This document shows, one piece after another, positions 1-7,648 of a DNA stretch of 17,097 bases. The notes beneath the pieces were generated by a model, which saw only the letters and a list, made by a program, of their open reading frames with translations, made no database searches and was not told the origin of the DNA. The translations under genes and the position numbers were made by a program. The stretch is from CAITNM01 sp964446295 (GTDB lineage: Bacteria; Pseudomonadota; Alphaproteobacteria; Paracaedibacterales; CAITNM01), in the NCBI GenBank assembly GCA_964446295.1, contig CAYUNR010000031.1, positions 1 to 17,097 of the forward strand, written 5' to 3'. Within the stretch, counting starts at the first letter, position 1. Each line of letters starts with the position of its first letter.

Positions 1-551
1 CATAAGCAAGTAGCAATTACACCCAACGCCCAAAAATTCGCTTGCCACCCAAACCATTTTAGCAAATGTGCTCCTAACACAGGCGCCACAGCAAACATAA
101 TAGGAAAGCTCATGCTATAGGTTGCCATATAACGCGCATATACTGACCCGCTAAACATATCAGACAAAATGGAAATACTAATCACAGATATGCCACCAGC
201 ACCAATTGCTTGCAGAAATCGTAATACAATAAATGATTCAATATTCCACGAAAAGCAGCATAGAAAGGAACATACTGAAAATATCCCAAGCGATGACAAC
301 ATTGCAGGTCTGCGCCCTTTAGTATCACTCCAATGGCCATACAGCATACAAACAACCGCGGCCACAATTGGTGTTTGCATCATACTAAATTGAATCATCC
401 ACTCTGATGTTTCAAAATAGCGCTTTAAAAACGGTGCAGCTGGTAAATAAATATCAATACTGGCCACCATCAATACACCAGCGATCATTAATAAAGCTGG
501 GTAAAGGGTTATATACTGGAACCTTGTTAAACCGAAATTTTCCTCAGACAT
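1..551 (-). CDS. MFS transporter, Bcr/CflA-like drug/solute exporter (3' end cut by window edge)
   Basis: An open minus-strand frame runs from an ATG at 551 to the window edge with no stop, giving the first 183 residues of an inner-membrane major facilitator protein (full-length members are about 400 residues). Several hydrophobic segments are visible, starting near residues 15–35 and 55–75. The conserved loop-2/3 signature GHWSDTKGRRPAM, with the Asp and paired Arg of MFS motif A, follows TM2. The N-terminal segment LMVASIDIYLPAAP resembles the first helix of Bcr/CflA exporters, where an acidic residue sits in TM1 before a LPA/LPS motif. It would use the proton gradient for export; the substrate cannot be told. 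The start lies inside the end of hemB (25-nt overlap), so it is probably the last visible gene of the lysS operon. Confidence 0.88.
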   Translation of the reverse strand, partial: MSEENFGLTRFQYITLYPALLMIAGVLMVASIDIYLPAAPFLKRYFETSEWMIQFSMMQTPIVAAVVCMLYGHWSDTKGRRPAMLSSLGIFSVCSFLCCFSWNIESFIVLRFLQAIGAGGISVISISILSDMFSGSVYARYMATYSMSFPIMFAVAPVLGAHLLKWFGWQANFWALGVIATCL

Positions 552-1522
552 TTACTAATCTCTTTTGCTGCATAGGTAATAATTTTTGAAGCCCCTGCCC
601 GTTTAAAGCTAAGGCAGGTTTCATAAAACGCATCTTCTTCCACAATTGCGCCATTTTTTGCGGCGTACTTTATCATGGCATATTCCCCACTAACTTGATA
701 AACCCAAATGGGCGCGCCAAAGTTTTTAGCCTGTGAAATTATATCTAAGTAAGGCAACCCTGGTTTTACAATTATAGCATCAGCACCTTCGACAATATCT
801 TGTTTAATGTCGCGCAAGGCTTCAACAGCATTAGCAGGATTAAGCTGATAAGTCTTTTTATCACCTTGCAGATTCGCCCCAACAGCGCTGCGGAATGGCC
901 CATAAAAAGTTGAGGCATACTTCACCCCATAGCTTACCAATAACACATTGGCGTACCCTTTTGCTTCCAATGCACCACGAATAGCTTGAATCCTGCCATC
1001 CATCATATCAGACGGGCAAATACCATCAGAACCTGCTTCAACTTGATTCAATGCCTGCTTAATTAAAACATCTATGGTTGCGTCGTTTTCAACATCACCA
1101 TTTTTTAATATTCCATCATGCCCATGGGTTGTGTATGGGTCTAATGCCACATCAGTCAGCACCACCATTTTAGGAACGCATTCTTTAATTTTTCTAATAG
1201 CTTTGCATATTAAATTTTGCGGATTTAGCGCTTCAATCGCATTTTCTGTTTTTAACGCACTTGGGGTTTTGGGGAATAAAAGTATTGCGCGAATACCCAG
1301 CTGATATGCTTCTTCCACTTGCTCCGGCAACTCATCAACCAAATACCGACGCACACCTGGCATTGTTGCAATTTCCGTATCATCCCCAAGTTCACAAACA
1401 AAAATCGGCCAAATAAGGTCACTTGGGTTTAAATGGTTTTCCTGAAACAACTCACGCACAGAAGCAGACTGACGCAAACGTCGAAGGCGCAAATTTGGGT
1501 ACGCTGCTACCGTTAAAGACAT
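527..1522 (-). CDS. hemB: delta-aminolevulinic acid dehydratase (porphobilinogen synthase)
   Basis: The 331-residue product condenses two 5-aminolevulinate molecules to porphobilinogen, an early step of haem synthesis in the cytoplasm. Full family length. The two active-site lysines are visible: K201 in VSYGVKYAS and K253 in IIVKPGLPYLD, the latter forming the Schiff base in characterised enzymes. The metal loop at about 124–137 reads DVALDPYTTHGHDG. It has Ala and Asp where zinc-dependent enzymes carry cysteines, so this is predicted to be a magnesium-type enzyme, as in many Alphaproteobacteria and plants. The ATG start leaves 24 nt after mutM, and the 3' end overlaps the MFS gene by 25 nt. 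It is unrelated in pathway to its neighbours, so the operon looks like a housekeeping collection. Confidence 0.97.
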   Translation of the reverse strand: MSLTVAAYPNLRLRRLRQSASVRELFQENHLNPSDLIWPIFVCELGDDTEIATMPGVRRYLVDELPEQVEEAYQLGIRAILLFPKTPSALKTENAIEALNPQNLICKAIRKIKECVPKMVVLTDVALDPYTTHGHDGILKNGDVENDATIDVLIKQALNQVEAGSDGICPSDMMDGRIQAIRGALEAKGYANVLLVSYGVKYASTFYGPFRSAVGANLQGDKKTYQLNPANAVEALRDIKQDIVEGADAIIVKPGLPYLDIISQAKNFGAPIWVYQVSGEYAMIKYAAKNGAIVEEDAFYETCLSFKRAGASKIITYAAKEISKCLRKISV

Positions 1523-1546
1523 TTTATAAAATAACCTTTTTAAACA

Positions 1547-2362
1547 TTAGTTTTTCTGACACGTTGGGCAATAATACGTTGAACGACCTGCTTGAGCTTC
1601 ACGCTTAATTGTGCCGGAACACGAATCAGTTAAGCAAGGATTACCTTTTTGATCATACACCCTAAACTGATGCTGAAAATACCCAAGAGTTCCATCAACT
1701 GTTCTATGATCACGCAGGGACGCCCCACCCGATTCAATCGCCCGCTCTAGCACTTCGCAGATATTCTTCAATAAAAATTGTGTCTGCTTAAGAGTAATGG
1801 AATCAGACGCTTTAAAAGGAGATAACCCACTTTGCCAAAGCGCCTCGCAAACATAAATGTTGCCAAGCCCCGCAATAATCGCCTGATCAAGTAACGACGT
1901 TTTTAACGGGCGCGCAGTGCGCTGCAACCGTTTATAAAAATCATTCACCTCTATTTCAAAAGGCTCTGGTGCCATTGTTTTTATTGGCGCACACATTTGC
2001 CCTTTTGGCAGCAGGTCCATATCGCCAAAACGACGGGCATCATTAAAAGCGAACATCATATCATCAACCTGCCATACCACGTGATCATGCTTTTGACGGA
2101 CATATTCAGCCACAGAACTTCGCTGAATGCGCCCACTCATTCCCAAATGCATCATCCAAGTGTAATCAGGCAATTCAATAAGAATATATTTTCCACGGCG
2201 ATTAATTTTGTTAACCACCTGCCCTTGCAAGCGCTCCGCAAACATCGGTGGAAAAGGATTCCTTAAATTTGATCTGTGCAAAACCACATTTTGTAAACTC
2301 TTGCCTTCCAGATAGGAACGAAGCCCCCGGCATACGGTTTCAACTTCGGGTAGCTCAGGCAC
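1547..2362 (-). CDS. mutM: formamidopyrimidine-DNA glycosylase (Fpg/MutM)
   Basis: The 271-residue bifunctional base-excision repair enzyme removes 8-oxoguanine and FapyG and cleaves the AP site. I choose the GTG at 2362 as start, not the longer upstream frame. It yields Met followed directly by PELPEVET, and the catalytic nucleophile must be Pro1 after Met removal, followed by Glu. Other family marks: the beta-hairpin lysine in NKINRRGKYILIEL, the helix-two-turn-helix segment around LDQAIIAGLGNIYVCEAL, and a C-terminal zinc finger with cysteines spaced C-x4-C and C-x2-C (CLTDSC ... CPTC). The C-x4-C spacing is common in alphaproteobacterial enzymes. The start overlaps the stop of the upstream YkuD gene by 8 nt, with no strong Shine-Dalgarno, so translation is probably coupled. 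Confidence 0.96.
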   Translation of the reverse strand: MPELPEVETVCRGLRSYLEGKSLQNVVLHRSNLRNPFPPMFAERLQGQVVNKINRRGKYILIELPDYTWMMHLGMSGRIQRSSVAEYVRQKHDHVVWQVDDMMFAFNDARRFGDMDLLPKGQMCAPIKTMAPEPFEIEVNDFYKRLQRTARPLKTSLLDQAIIAGLGNIYVCEALWQSGLSPFKASDSITLKQTQFLLKNICEVLERAIESGGASLRDHRTVDGTLGYFQHQFRVYDQKGNPCLTDSCSGTIKREAQAGRSTYYCPTCQKN

Positions 2363-2879
2363 TATGCACGTACCCAAGGTCGTCACCCACAACCCAATAG
2401 GTATCAAGCGTTGCTGTTTTAGCCAGGTTAAGAAGATCTTCAAATTTTAAAGCCAAACACCCTGCGGTAGGTGTCATGCTTTCGTTCATCTGGTGAATAA
2501 AGATTGCGCTTCCGCATTCTGGAATTATCGGATCGGTATTATGACTAGTGGTAATGAAAAGGTCGTACACATTATCTTCTCGCCATAGTTTCTCATGGGA
2601 AAAAGGGTGTGGCGTAGTAATGCACGTGTTGTAAGCAATATCATCTGTGTCATCTGACCAGCCCATATTGGGGGTGATTTCAACAACGGGCAAAACAGTT
2701 TTAGGTCGCGATATTTTATCCGGGCGGTAATAAACCGTTAAAAGTTTCCAAGACCCTATAGGTGTACACCAATCCCCTTCTTGTTTAGGTCCTAAAAAAT
2801 CATTAACCCCCACCCGGCATGGCAGAGTTTTATTTTGCCACAAAACCTGTTGATTATTAATTTGCCGCAATATATTCAT
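2355..2879 (-). CDS. L,D-transpeptidase family (YkuD-domain) protein
   Basis: The 174-residue product is a compact YkuD-domain protein of the alphaproteobacterial type (COG3786-like). Conserved blocks are GDWCTPIGSW near the N-terminus, a central LWREDNVYDLF, then GSAIFIHQ and TPTAGCLAL. The last two carry the expected active-site His (about 129) and nucleophile Cys (about 141). Characterised relatives form 3-3 peptidoglycan cross-links or attach proteins to peptidoglycan. No signal peptide is evident, so how it would reach the periplasm is unclear. I start at the ATG at 2879, which forms a TAATG overlap with the upstream stop. A longer frame from a GTG at 2906 exists but would overlap the upstream gene by 28 nt. 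The 3' end overlaps mutM by 8 nt. Confidence 0.85.
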   Translation of the reverse strand: MNILRQINNQQVLWQNKTLPCRVGVNDFLGPKQEGDWCTPIGSWKLLTVYYRPDKISRPKTVLPVVEITPNMGWSDDTDDIAYNTCITTPHPFSHEKLWREDNVYDLFITTSHNTDPIIPECGSAIFIHQMNESMTPTAGCLALKFEDLLNLAKTATLDTYWVVGDDLGYVHSA

Positions 2880-3712
2880 TACGAACTCTTCATATTCGTT
2901 AAGCACCTTGCGACCGTATCAAGCACATTTTCCATGGTTGTAGTAGCTGTCATCGCTTCACCAACGGTTTCAATGCTCATTCCATATTGCCCTAACACTT
3001 TTTTTGTTATGGCATCTTGATAAGGAATGTAGGGATTATTTGAAATAAACAAAAAGTCCTTATCTTTTACATCCCCAAAATCTTTTGTCATTTCGCGTAA
3101 TGTATCTTCAGCACTAGCTCTTGTACCATCTGGTTGCTGACCTGATTGTATTGAAATGGTTGGAATGTCTTTAAAGGAATCTGGCTTAGGTGTTTGTTGC
3201 CATATTTCATTAACCATTGCCATTTCAGTAGTAGCCGCCCCTTTGGTTTCTAATACTTTAGCCATTTCTTTATCAGCGTCATTTCCAATTTTCAAATCAC
3301 GGGTTGAACCAAGTAAATACACTTTATCCCAAGTAACACCCTGCTGCTGAAGCTTCATTAAAAATGCAATGCGATCTTGAACTCTTGGTGTGGTTGCACC
3401 AAAAATAACAACCGCATCATAGTGCTTTTTGGTTGGAAGCTTTGCTTTTGCTAGACTAGAGTTTTTCACTACTTCGGTCAGTTTAGCTCGCTGTGCATCA
3501 TCAAACAGGCTATACACGTCCCATAGCTCAAATCCCTTTGGGCGAATCCACCTGAAATTACTTTGTTTCACAGCTGTTTCAAGGCTTTCAACACCACTTG
3601 TATCAGTGATTCTGAAAATATCTTTTAACAATTGCGTTGGCCCATTATTCCAAATTGTTTCGCAGCTAAATAGTGTGCTTACAAATGCCAAGGATATAAA
3701 AAATTTTTTCAT
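2879..3712 (-). CDS. exported protein, probable YdcF/DUF218-like fold
   Basis: The 277-residue product has an N-terminal export signal (MKKFFISLAFVSTLFSC). C17 could be a lipoprotein cysteine, although Phe at –2 is unusual for a lipobox. The middle region resembles the YdcF/SanA/ElyC (DUF218) Rossmann-like superfamily: a hydrophobic strand YDAVVIFGATTP (about 99–109), then RIAFLMKLQQQG, then a second strand VYLLGSTRDL (about 131–140). Later come SAEDTLREM (about 200–208) and a strand FLFISNNPYIPYQ (about 220–232). These positions fit the strand, the conserved acidic/Thr region and the final strand of the fold. That family is linked loosely to envelope maintenance, but the reaction is unknown. 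The assignment is by pattern only. Its ATG overlaps the lysS stop as ATGA, and its TAA overlaps the next ATG. Confidence 0.62.
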   Translation of the reverse strand: MKKFFISLAFVSTLFSCETIWNNGPTQLLKDIFRITDTSGVESLETAVKQSNFRWIRPKGFELWDVYSLFDDAQRAKLTEVVKNSSLAKAKLPTKKHYDAVVIFGATTPRVQDRIAFLMKLQQQGVTWDKVYLLGSTRDLKIGNDADKEMAKVLETKGAATTEMAMVNEIWQQTPKPDSFKDIPTISIQSGQQPDGTRASAEDTLREMTKDFGDVKDKDFLFISNNPYIPYQDAITKKVLGQYGMSIETVGEAMTATTTMENVLDTVARCLTNMKSS

Positions 3713-5274
3713 GCTAATTTCTCCTGTATTAATGCGCGTGTTTCAGCAATGCCAAATAGCGCAATGAAAGAACCCATACGCGGTCCCTCTGCTTGCCCTA
3801 ACAACACTTCATACAACGTTCCAAACCACTGACGTAGGTCAGAAAACGCAAACTGTTTACCAACCTCAAATACAATGCCTTGCAGGTCTTCCGCTGTGCT
3901 TTCAAATGAGATATCCTCCAGTTCATCATGTAAGCGTTGCAAAGCTTCACGCTCCATTTGATTTGGCGCTCGGTATTGTTTTTTGGGTTTTACAAAATCT
4001 TGATAGTACTTCACCGCATAGGTAATCATTTCTGCTAAAAATGGCATAGATGCTTCATCGGCACCCGGCACATAACGCTTCACAAAACCCCACAAAATAC
4101 TACCTTCATCAGCATTCACAACGGATGCCAAGTTCAACAATATGTTAAAGCTTAAACCGCTTTCAGCAGATGGGGCCTTACCACCATGAATATGCCAAAC
4201 CGGGTTATCATATTGCTCTGGGCTAAATTTGCTTACGTGCTGCAGGTATTCATCTACTGCTTTAGGAATAACATCGAAAAACAAACGCTTAGCTTTTTTA
4301 GGCGCTTGGTACATAAAATATGCCAAGCTTTCTTGTGGTGCATAGGTTAGCCATTCGTCCATGCTTAGGCCATTGCCCTTAGACTTACTAATTTTTTGAC
4401 CAAGATCATCTAGAAACAATTCATAGGTTAAATTTTCAGGCGCACGTCCGCCAATAATCCTGCATACTTGCGATGATAACTTAACTGAATCAATTAAATC
4501 CTTGCCGGACATTTCATAATCAACTCCAAGGGCCTTCCAACGCATACCCCAGTCGATCTTCCACTGCAACTTGCAACTTCCTCCGGTAATTTTGACCTCA
4601 ACTAGTTGATCTGTTTCCGGATCTTTATAAACAACTGAATCACTTTCCGGGTGCACTTCGACCATTGGCACTTGTAAAACGTGCCCTGTTCTAGGACATA
4701 GTGGCAAAAATGGACTGTAAGTCGCGCGACGTTCTTCGCGCAAGGTTGGCAACATAATACCCATAATTTCATCGTAATGTTGCAGTACTAATTTCAAAGA
4801 CGGATCAAACCGCCCAGATGTATACCAGTCAGTGGAACTTTGAAATTCATATTCAAAGCCATAACTATCCAAAAAGCGTTGAAGCATTGCATTATTATGG
4901 TGACCGAAGCTTTCAAATTTTTCATAAGGGTCTGGCACCTTAGTTAGCGGCTTGTTCAAGTATTTAGCCAGCATGTCTTTATTGGGAACGTTATCGGGAA
5001 CTTTACGAAAGCCATCCATATCATCAGAAAAACAAAATAATCGGGTAGGAATATCACTAAGCGTTTCAAACGCTTTACGAACCATAGTTGTGCGTAATAC
5101 TTCGGCAAACGTTCCAATGTGTGGCAATCCCGAAGGTCCATAACCAGTTTCAAAAAGCACATAGCCTTTTTCAGGTGTCTTGCCCTGTAAGCGTGCTAAC
5201 ACCCGCTTTGCCTCTTCAAATGGCCATGATTTAGCATCAAATTGTGTATTAGAAACCATAGAATTGTTAGACAT
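3709..5274 (-). CDS. lysS: lysyl-tRNA synthetase, class I
   Basis: The 521-residue enzyme charges tRNA-Lys. It is the class I (archaeal-type, LysK) form, found in Alphaproteobacteria in place of the class II enzyme used by most bacteria. The HIGH-type signature is GLPHIGT at about 49–55 and the KMSKS-type signature is KISKSKG at about 294–300, both in the Rossmann catalytic domain. The segment GKDLIDSV between them and the C-terminal helical anticodon-binding region are also family-like. The start is the ATG at 5274; a second Met six codons in is possible. It is the first gene of a six-gene minus-strand operon, overlapping the next gene by an ATGA. The 10-N assembly gap lies only about 33 nt upstream, so its promoter is partly unresolved. 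Confidence 0.96.
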   Translation of the reverse strand: MSNNSMVSNTQFDAKSWPFEEAKRVLARLQGKTPEKGYVLFETGYGPSGLPHIGTFAEVLRTTMVRKAFETLSDIPTRLFCFSDDMDGFRKVPDNVPNKDMLAKYLNKPLTKVPDPYEKFESFGHHNNAMLQRFLDSYGFEYEFQSSTDWYTSGRFDPSLKLVLQHYDEIMGIMLPTLREERRATYSPFLPLCPRTGHVLQVPMVEVHPESDSVVYKDPETDQLVEVKITGGSCKLQWKIDWGMRWKALGVDYEMSGKDLIDSVKLSSQVCRIIGGRAPENLTYELFLDDLGQKISKSKGNGLSMDEWLTYAPQESLAYFMYQAPKKAKRLFFDVIPKAVDEYLQHVSKFSPEQYDNPVWHIHGGKAPSAESGLSFNILLNLASVVNADEGSILWGFVKRYVPGADEASMPFLAEMITYAVKYYQDFVKPKKQYRAPNQMEREALQRLHDELEDISFESTAEDLQGIVFEVGKQFAFSDLRQWFGTLYEVLLGQAEGPRMGSFIALFGIAETRALIQEKLA

Positions 5275-5306
5275 AACCTAGCTATAAAACCTTTAAAAAA
5301 CTGATT

Positions 5307-5316
5307 NNNNNNNNNN
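5307..5316. other. assembly gap (10 N) with the same 7-mer on both sides
   Basis: Ten N separate two contig ends. The left end finishes with ACTGATT (5300–5306) and the right end begins with ACTGATT (5317–5323). This suggests overlapping contig ends that were not merged, so the true gap may be zero or negative. It lies in the upstream region of lysS. Confidence 0.95.
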
Positions 5317-5380
5317 ACTGATTTAGTCTATATAAAATGTGTTTAAAGCTCAATCGCTAAAACCAGGAAACACAGGAACA

Positions 5381-5408
5381 AAAAACCCCATAGCTTTTAA
5401 CCATAGGG
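5381..5408 (-). terminator. rho-independent terminator after the 5423–5749 gene
   Basis: Read on the minus strand, CCCTATGG and CTATGGGG form an 8-bp stem that includes two G-U pairs, with a 7-nt loop (5394–5400). The stem is followed by six T. It sits 15 nt past the stop of the last secreted-protein gene and insulates it from lysS. Confidence 0.75.
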
Positions 5409-5422
5409 ATTAAATAAACAAA

Positions 5423-5749
5423 TTAAGAAACTGCTGGGTTAAAAATCTTTTTGATTGCGACTTTAAAATGAGCACCATCAGTATTTGGTTCAGCGTCCAT
5501 AAAAGCACCAACCCAAGTTACCATCGCATCAAGTGCTTCTTCTTGATTAACATCAAGATTTGCCACCATTGAAGCAATTTCTACACGCAGTTCATCAGAA
5601 CAAGGAACCGTTGGCAATATGGCTTTAGCGCGACCAACCCAACCAGAAGAAACATGCATATTTCCCATTAATTCCTCAAGCCCAGTCGACTCAGATGCAT
5701 TAGATACCGCAACCACCACTATTAACATTAAACTCTTTAGATAATTCAT
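5423..5749 (-). CDS. small secreted protein, island member 1 (unknown function)
   Basis: A 108-residue protein of no recognised family. The first 20 or so residues (MNYLKSLMLIVVVAVSNA) form a signal peptide with likely cleavage after SNA, leaving a mature part of about 90 residues. The mature region is predicted helical. It includes EIASMVANLDVNQEEALDAM, which matches the spacing of a helical motif seen in several neighbours (IxxVLxxL then A-[IL]-D). A single Cys (PCSDEL) is present. An excellent TAGGAG ribosome-binding site precedes the ATG at 5749, and a terminator follows. The N-terminus, RBS and strand place it in the island family. Likely periplasmic or secreted; no enzyme motif is visible. 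Confidence 0.82.
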   Translation of the reverse strand: MNYLKSLMLIVVVAVSNASESTGLEELMGNMHVSSGWVGRAKAILPTVPCSDELRVEIASMVANLDVNQEEALDAMVTWVGAFMDAEPNTDGAHFKVAIKKIFNPAVS

Positions 5750-5843
5750 ATTCTTAACTCCTATAAAAAAATTCCCATTGTATAGGGTTCACAAAGTCAA
5801 GACACATAACATATTTTAATTCCAAATAAAAGTTTTTTTATTG

Positions 5844-6338
5844 TTAAAATAGATCGACATTTGCCATGTAATGGTTACTTGGGGCACGCTTGCGAACTGC
5901 TGGACACTGCGGAGATGAAAACGGAGATAAAGGAGGAGACCCTATAAAAAAGCAAGGGGACAATGTAGGCTGGCGGCTGCAGTCTTCAGGAAGAGTAAGG
6001 GTAAGAACATTAGTATCCAAATCAGACAAGCTCAAAACTGCCTCGTTTCTTTTCATCTTCGCAGCACTTACGCCGAATCCAAAACTCATCACTCTTTCGT
6101 AAAAACTTTCAGTTACAACCGTATACATAAAATAAAACATTCCCACGATCGGCGGACCATACGAAAAAGATATGTCTACAAAAAGTACTGGAAATTGGTG
6201 TGATGAAAAAGCCGATGAAGCAGAATATGATGTGGCATATTTTTTAATAAGATTCTCTTCAGAAACAAATTCATCTTCCGCAAAAATCATCATGTTTGAC
6301 AGTAGTACCACTAGCATCAATTTTTTAAAGTACTTCAT
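5844..6338 (-). CDS. secreted protein, island member 2 (unknown function)
   Basis: A 164-residue protein not recognised by family. It begins MKYFKKLMLVVLLSNMMIFA, a signal peptide with predicted cleavage before EDEF. The mature part has a hydrophobic central stretch (about 54–88, including SYGPP and a FYFMY run) that could be a buried strand or a membrane-associated segment. The C-terminal tail is rich in Pro, Ser and Cys (three Cys after residue 110), which could make disulfides outside the cytoplasm. Its RBS (TTAGGATTT) is weaker and farther from the ATG than in other island genes. A loose resemblance to the next gene (YGP followed by an aromatic hydrophobic run) may mean the two are diverged paralogs. 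No terminator is evident. Confidence 0.72.
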   Translation of the reverse strand: MKYFKKLMLVVLLSNMMIFAEDEFVSEENLIKKYATSYSASSAFSSHQFPVLFVDISFSYGPPIVGMFYFMYTVVTESFYERVMSFGFGVSAAKMKRNEAVLSLSDLDTNVLTLTLPEDCSRQPTLSPCFFIGSPPLSPFSSPQCPAVRKRAPSNHYMANVDLF

Positions 6339-6370
6339 TTTTTATAAAATCCTAATTTAATATTGTGCTT

Positions 6371-6871
6371 TTAATGGATAAGTACTGGTGATGTTGGTGA
6401 ATGCCCTATGTACCAATCGATTGAGCGACCACGATTTCTACTTACATCTGAATCTGTTGGAATTGCAATAGAAAGCCCAGAATGAAGAGTAGATTTTTGC
6501 TCTGTTTCTGGCTCTTTCCAATGTTTACTTAAATCTTGCGTTGCTCTCCTTGAACTAAAGCCTGGTTTTTTTTCTTCTGCGAGACCAGAAGTGAGTGGCA
6601 CAACACGAGAATTAGTAATTAAGGCAAATGCATCATACCATGAATATTTCGTTTCTTTATTTGTTAGCAGAAAGATAAATAGCTGATTCAATTCACGACA
6701 TGGACCGTACAGCATAAGCATGGAATCAACTGGAATAGAGCACGAAAGAGTAGCTGCTGTGCTTTTCTTTTCCACAGGTTCATTTTCTAAAAATTCTCCA
6801 CAAAATAATCCTGAAAAAATCACAATTTTGGCCGCCAATACTGCAAATGCCAAACTCCTAAGTAACTTCAT
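6371..6871 (-). CDS. secreted protein, island member 3 (unknown function)
   Basis: A 166-residue product of no known family. I start at the ATG at 6871 because AGAGG lies 7 nt upstream. An in-frame TTG two codons earlier would sit on the RBS. The N-terminus MKLLRSLAFAVLAAKIVIFSG is an export signal with an uncertain cleavage point. The mature part carries three cysteines in its first half (FCGE, LSCSIP, GPCREL), a hydrophobic run (about 65–73), and a polar Arg/Ser/Thr-rich second half. The YGP-x-hydrophobic segment is weakly similar to island member 2. A TGCG/CGCA hairpin lies 35–50 nt upstream of the start and a 16-bp palindrome about 80 nt upstream. Confidence 0.72.
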   Translation of the reverse strand: MKLLRSLAFAVLAAKIVIFSGLFCGEFLENEPVEKKSTAATLSCSIPVDSMLMLYGPCRELNQLFIFLLTNKETKYSWYDAFALITNSRVVPLTSGLAEEKKPGFSSRRATQDLSKHWKEPETEQKSTLHSGLSIAIPTDSDVSRNRGRSIDWYIGHSPTSPVLIH

Positions 6872-6949
6872 GCTCAAGCCTCTTTAAAAAATGAATTTCT
6901 TTATGTGCGGAATAAACGCATATAAAAGTGTGTATTAAAAATTTTTAGG

Positions 6950-6965
6950 AAAAAACATGTTTTTT
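6950..6965. promoter_or_regulatory. 16-bp perfect palindrome centred on ACATGT
   Basis: AAAAAACATGTTTTTT is a perfect palindrome in the region upstream of island member 3. The 12-bp core AAAACATGTTTT recurs at 11235–11246 and 12057–12068, upstream of two other island genes at a similar distance, so it may be an operator. Alternatively it is a weak hairpin past the end of island member 4. Confidence 0.35.
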
Positions 6966-6988
6966 ATGCAATTCTGTTATGCAAAAAA

Positions 6989-7543
6989 TCAATATTCATT
7001 AGAATAACAATCCGGACTATCACTTGCATGTTCACCGTAAACATTCAAGCTGTCCCTAGAATCTGTTTTCTTTGAAGGCGATAATGTTGCCTTGCTAAGA
7101 TTTCTAGCTATAGATGAAATTCCCTGCTGTAGACTCTCATTTCTTTGTGCGCCAATAGCAGGACCACCAACTCTTTTAGAAGACACTTCATCAAGCAGTC
7201 TTATAATTGCCTTCGGATCATTTGTAAGCAAAACCTCTTCAACAGATTCCCACACAGTAAAATCTAGCTCTGATTTAATTTTGAATAGCTTATTTTTAGC
7301 AGTTTGAATTGCAACTTCCTTTAATACATCAGCTGTTAAGTTTTTGTAAGAACTAGCAAAAGCAGCTTCATTCGCAATTACCAAAATCTTCCTTCCTTTT
7401 ATCACTGGTGTACCCTGCGTTATTTGTACAACCTCGTCTTCATCACCGCTAAAATCTGATATCTCGCCCCCCACAGCATACCCGTTAGCTGTAAGAAAGG
7501 TCGATGTTAACCCTATTGATAACAAGTATTTTAAGCACTTCAT
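6989..7543 (-). CDS. secreted protein, island member 4 (unknown function)
   Basis: A 184-residue protein of unknown family. The signal peptide MKCLKYLLSIGLTSTFLTANGYA has a standard AxA-like cleavage site (GYA), followed by an acidic start to the mature protein (GGEISDFSGDEDE). The mid-section is predicted helical. It contains SVEEVLLTNDPKAIIRLLDE at about 111–130, the clearest match to the shared island motif (IxxVLxxL-x-N-xx-AI-xx-L). The C-terminal third is Ser/Asp/Asn-rich and looks disordered, with one Cys near the end. The RBS TAGGAG lies about 14 nt from the ATG. A TTCCG/CGGAA hairpin sits in the upstream region. Confidence 0.78.
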   Translation of the reverse strand: MKCLKYLLSIGLTSTFLTANGYAVGGEISDFSGDEDEVVQITQGTPVIKGRKILVIANEAAFASSYKNLTADVLKEVAIQTAKNKLFKIKSELDFTVWESVEEVLLTNDPKAIIRLLDEVSSKRVGGPAIGAQRNESLQQGISSIARNLSKATLSPSKKTDSRDSLNVYGEHASDSPDCYSNEY

Positions 7544-7584
7544 TTTCTAGATCTTTCTCCTACAATTAGCTTATTTCTTACAAA

Positions 7585-7598
7585 TTCCGCCCTCGGAA
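7585..7598 (-). promoter_or_regulatory. candidate 5' stem-loop upstream of island member 4
   Basis: TTCCG and CGGAA form a perfect 5-bp stem with a 4-nt loop, 42–55 nt before the ATG at 7543. Hairpins at comparable places precede several other island genes with different sequences. On its own the stem is short and could be chance. Confidence 0.3.
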
Positions 7599-7648
7599 AG
7601 AACCAAAGAAGGAACTTGTACAACAACATAAAATAGATCAGTGCTTAA

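Noticed and set aside
169..393. Plus- and minus-strand short frames in the first 400 bases
   Set aside because: They are shadows of the MFS transporter, whose frame is open to the window edge and carries motif A.
1547..2443. 298-residue version of MutM with a 27-residue N-terminal extension
   Set aside because: The enzyme needs Pro immediately after the initiator Met, and the GTG at 2362 provides this. The longer form also overlaps the upstream gene by about 90 nt.
2355..2906. 183-residue YkuD protein from a GTG at 2906
   Set aside because: The ATG at 2879 forms a classic TAATG junction with the upstream stop and begins nearer the conserved domain.
3429..3767. 112-residue plus-strand frame
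   Set aside because: Antisense shadow of the YdcF-like gene and the lysS end; no family features and no RBS.
5890..6102. 70-residue plus-strand frame
   Set aside because: Although GGAGG-like bases occur nearby on the plus strand, the minus-strand frame has a signal peptide and fits the island family. The plus frame has no recognisable features.
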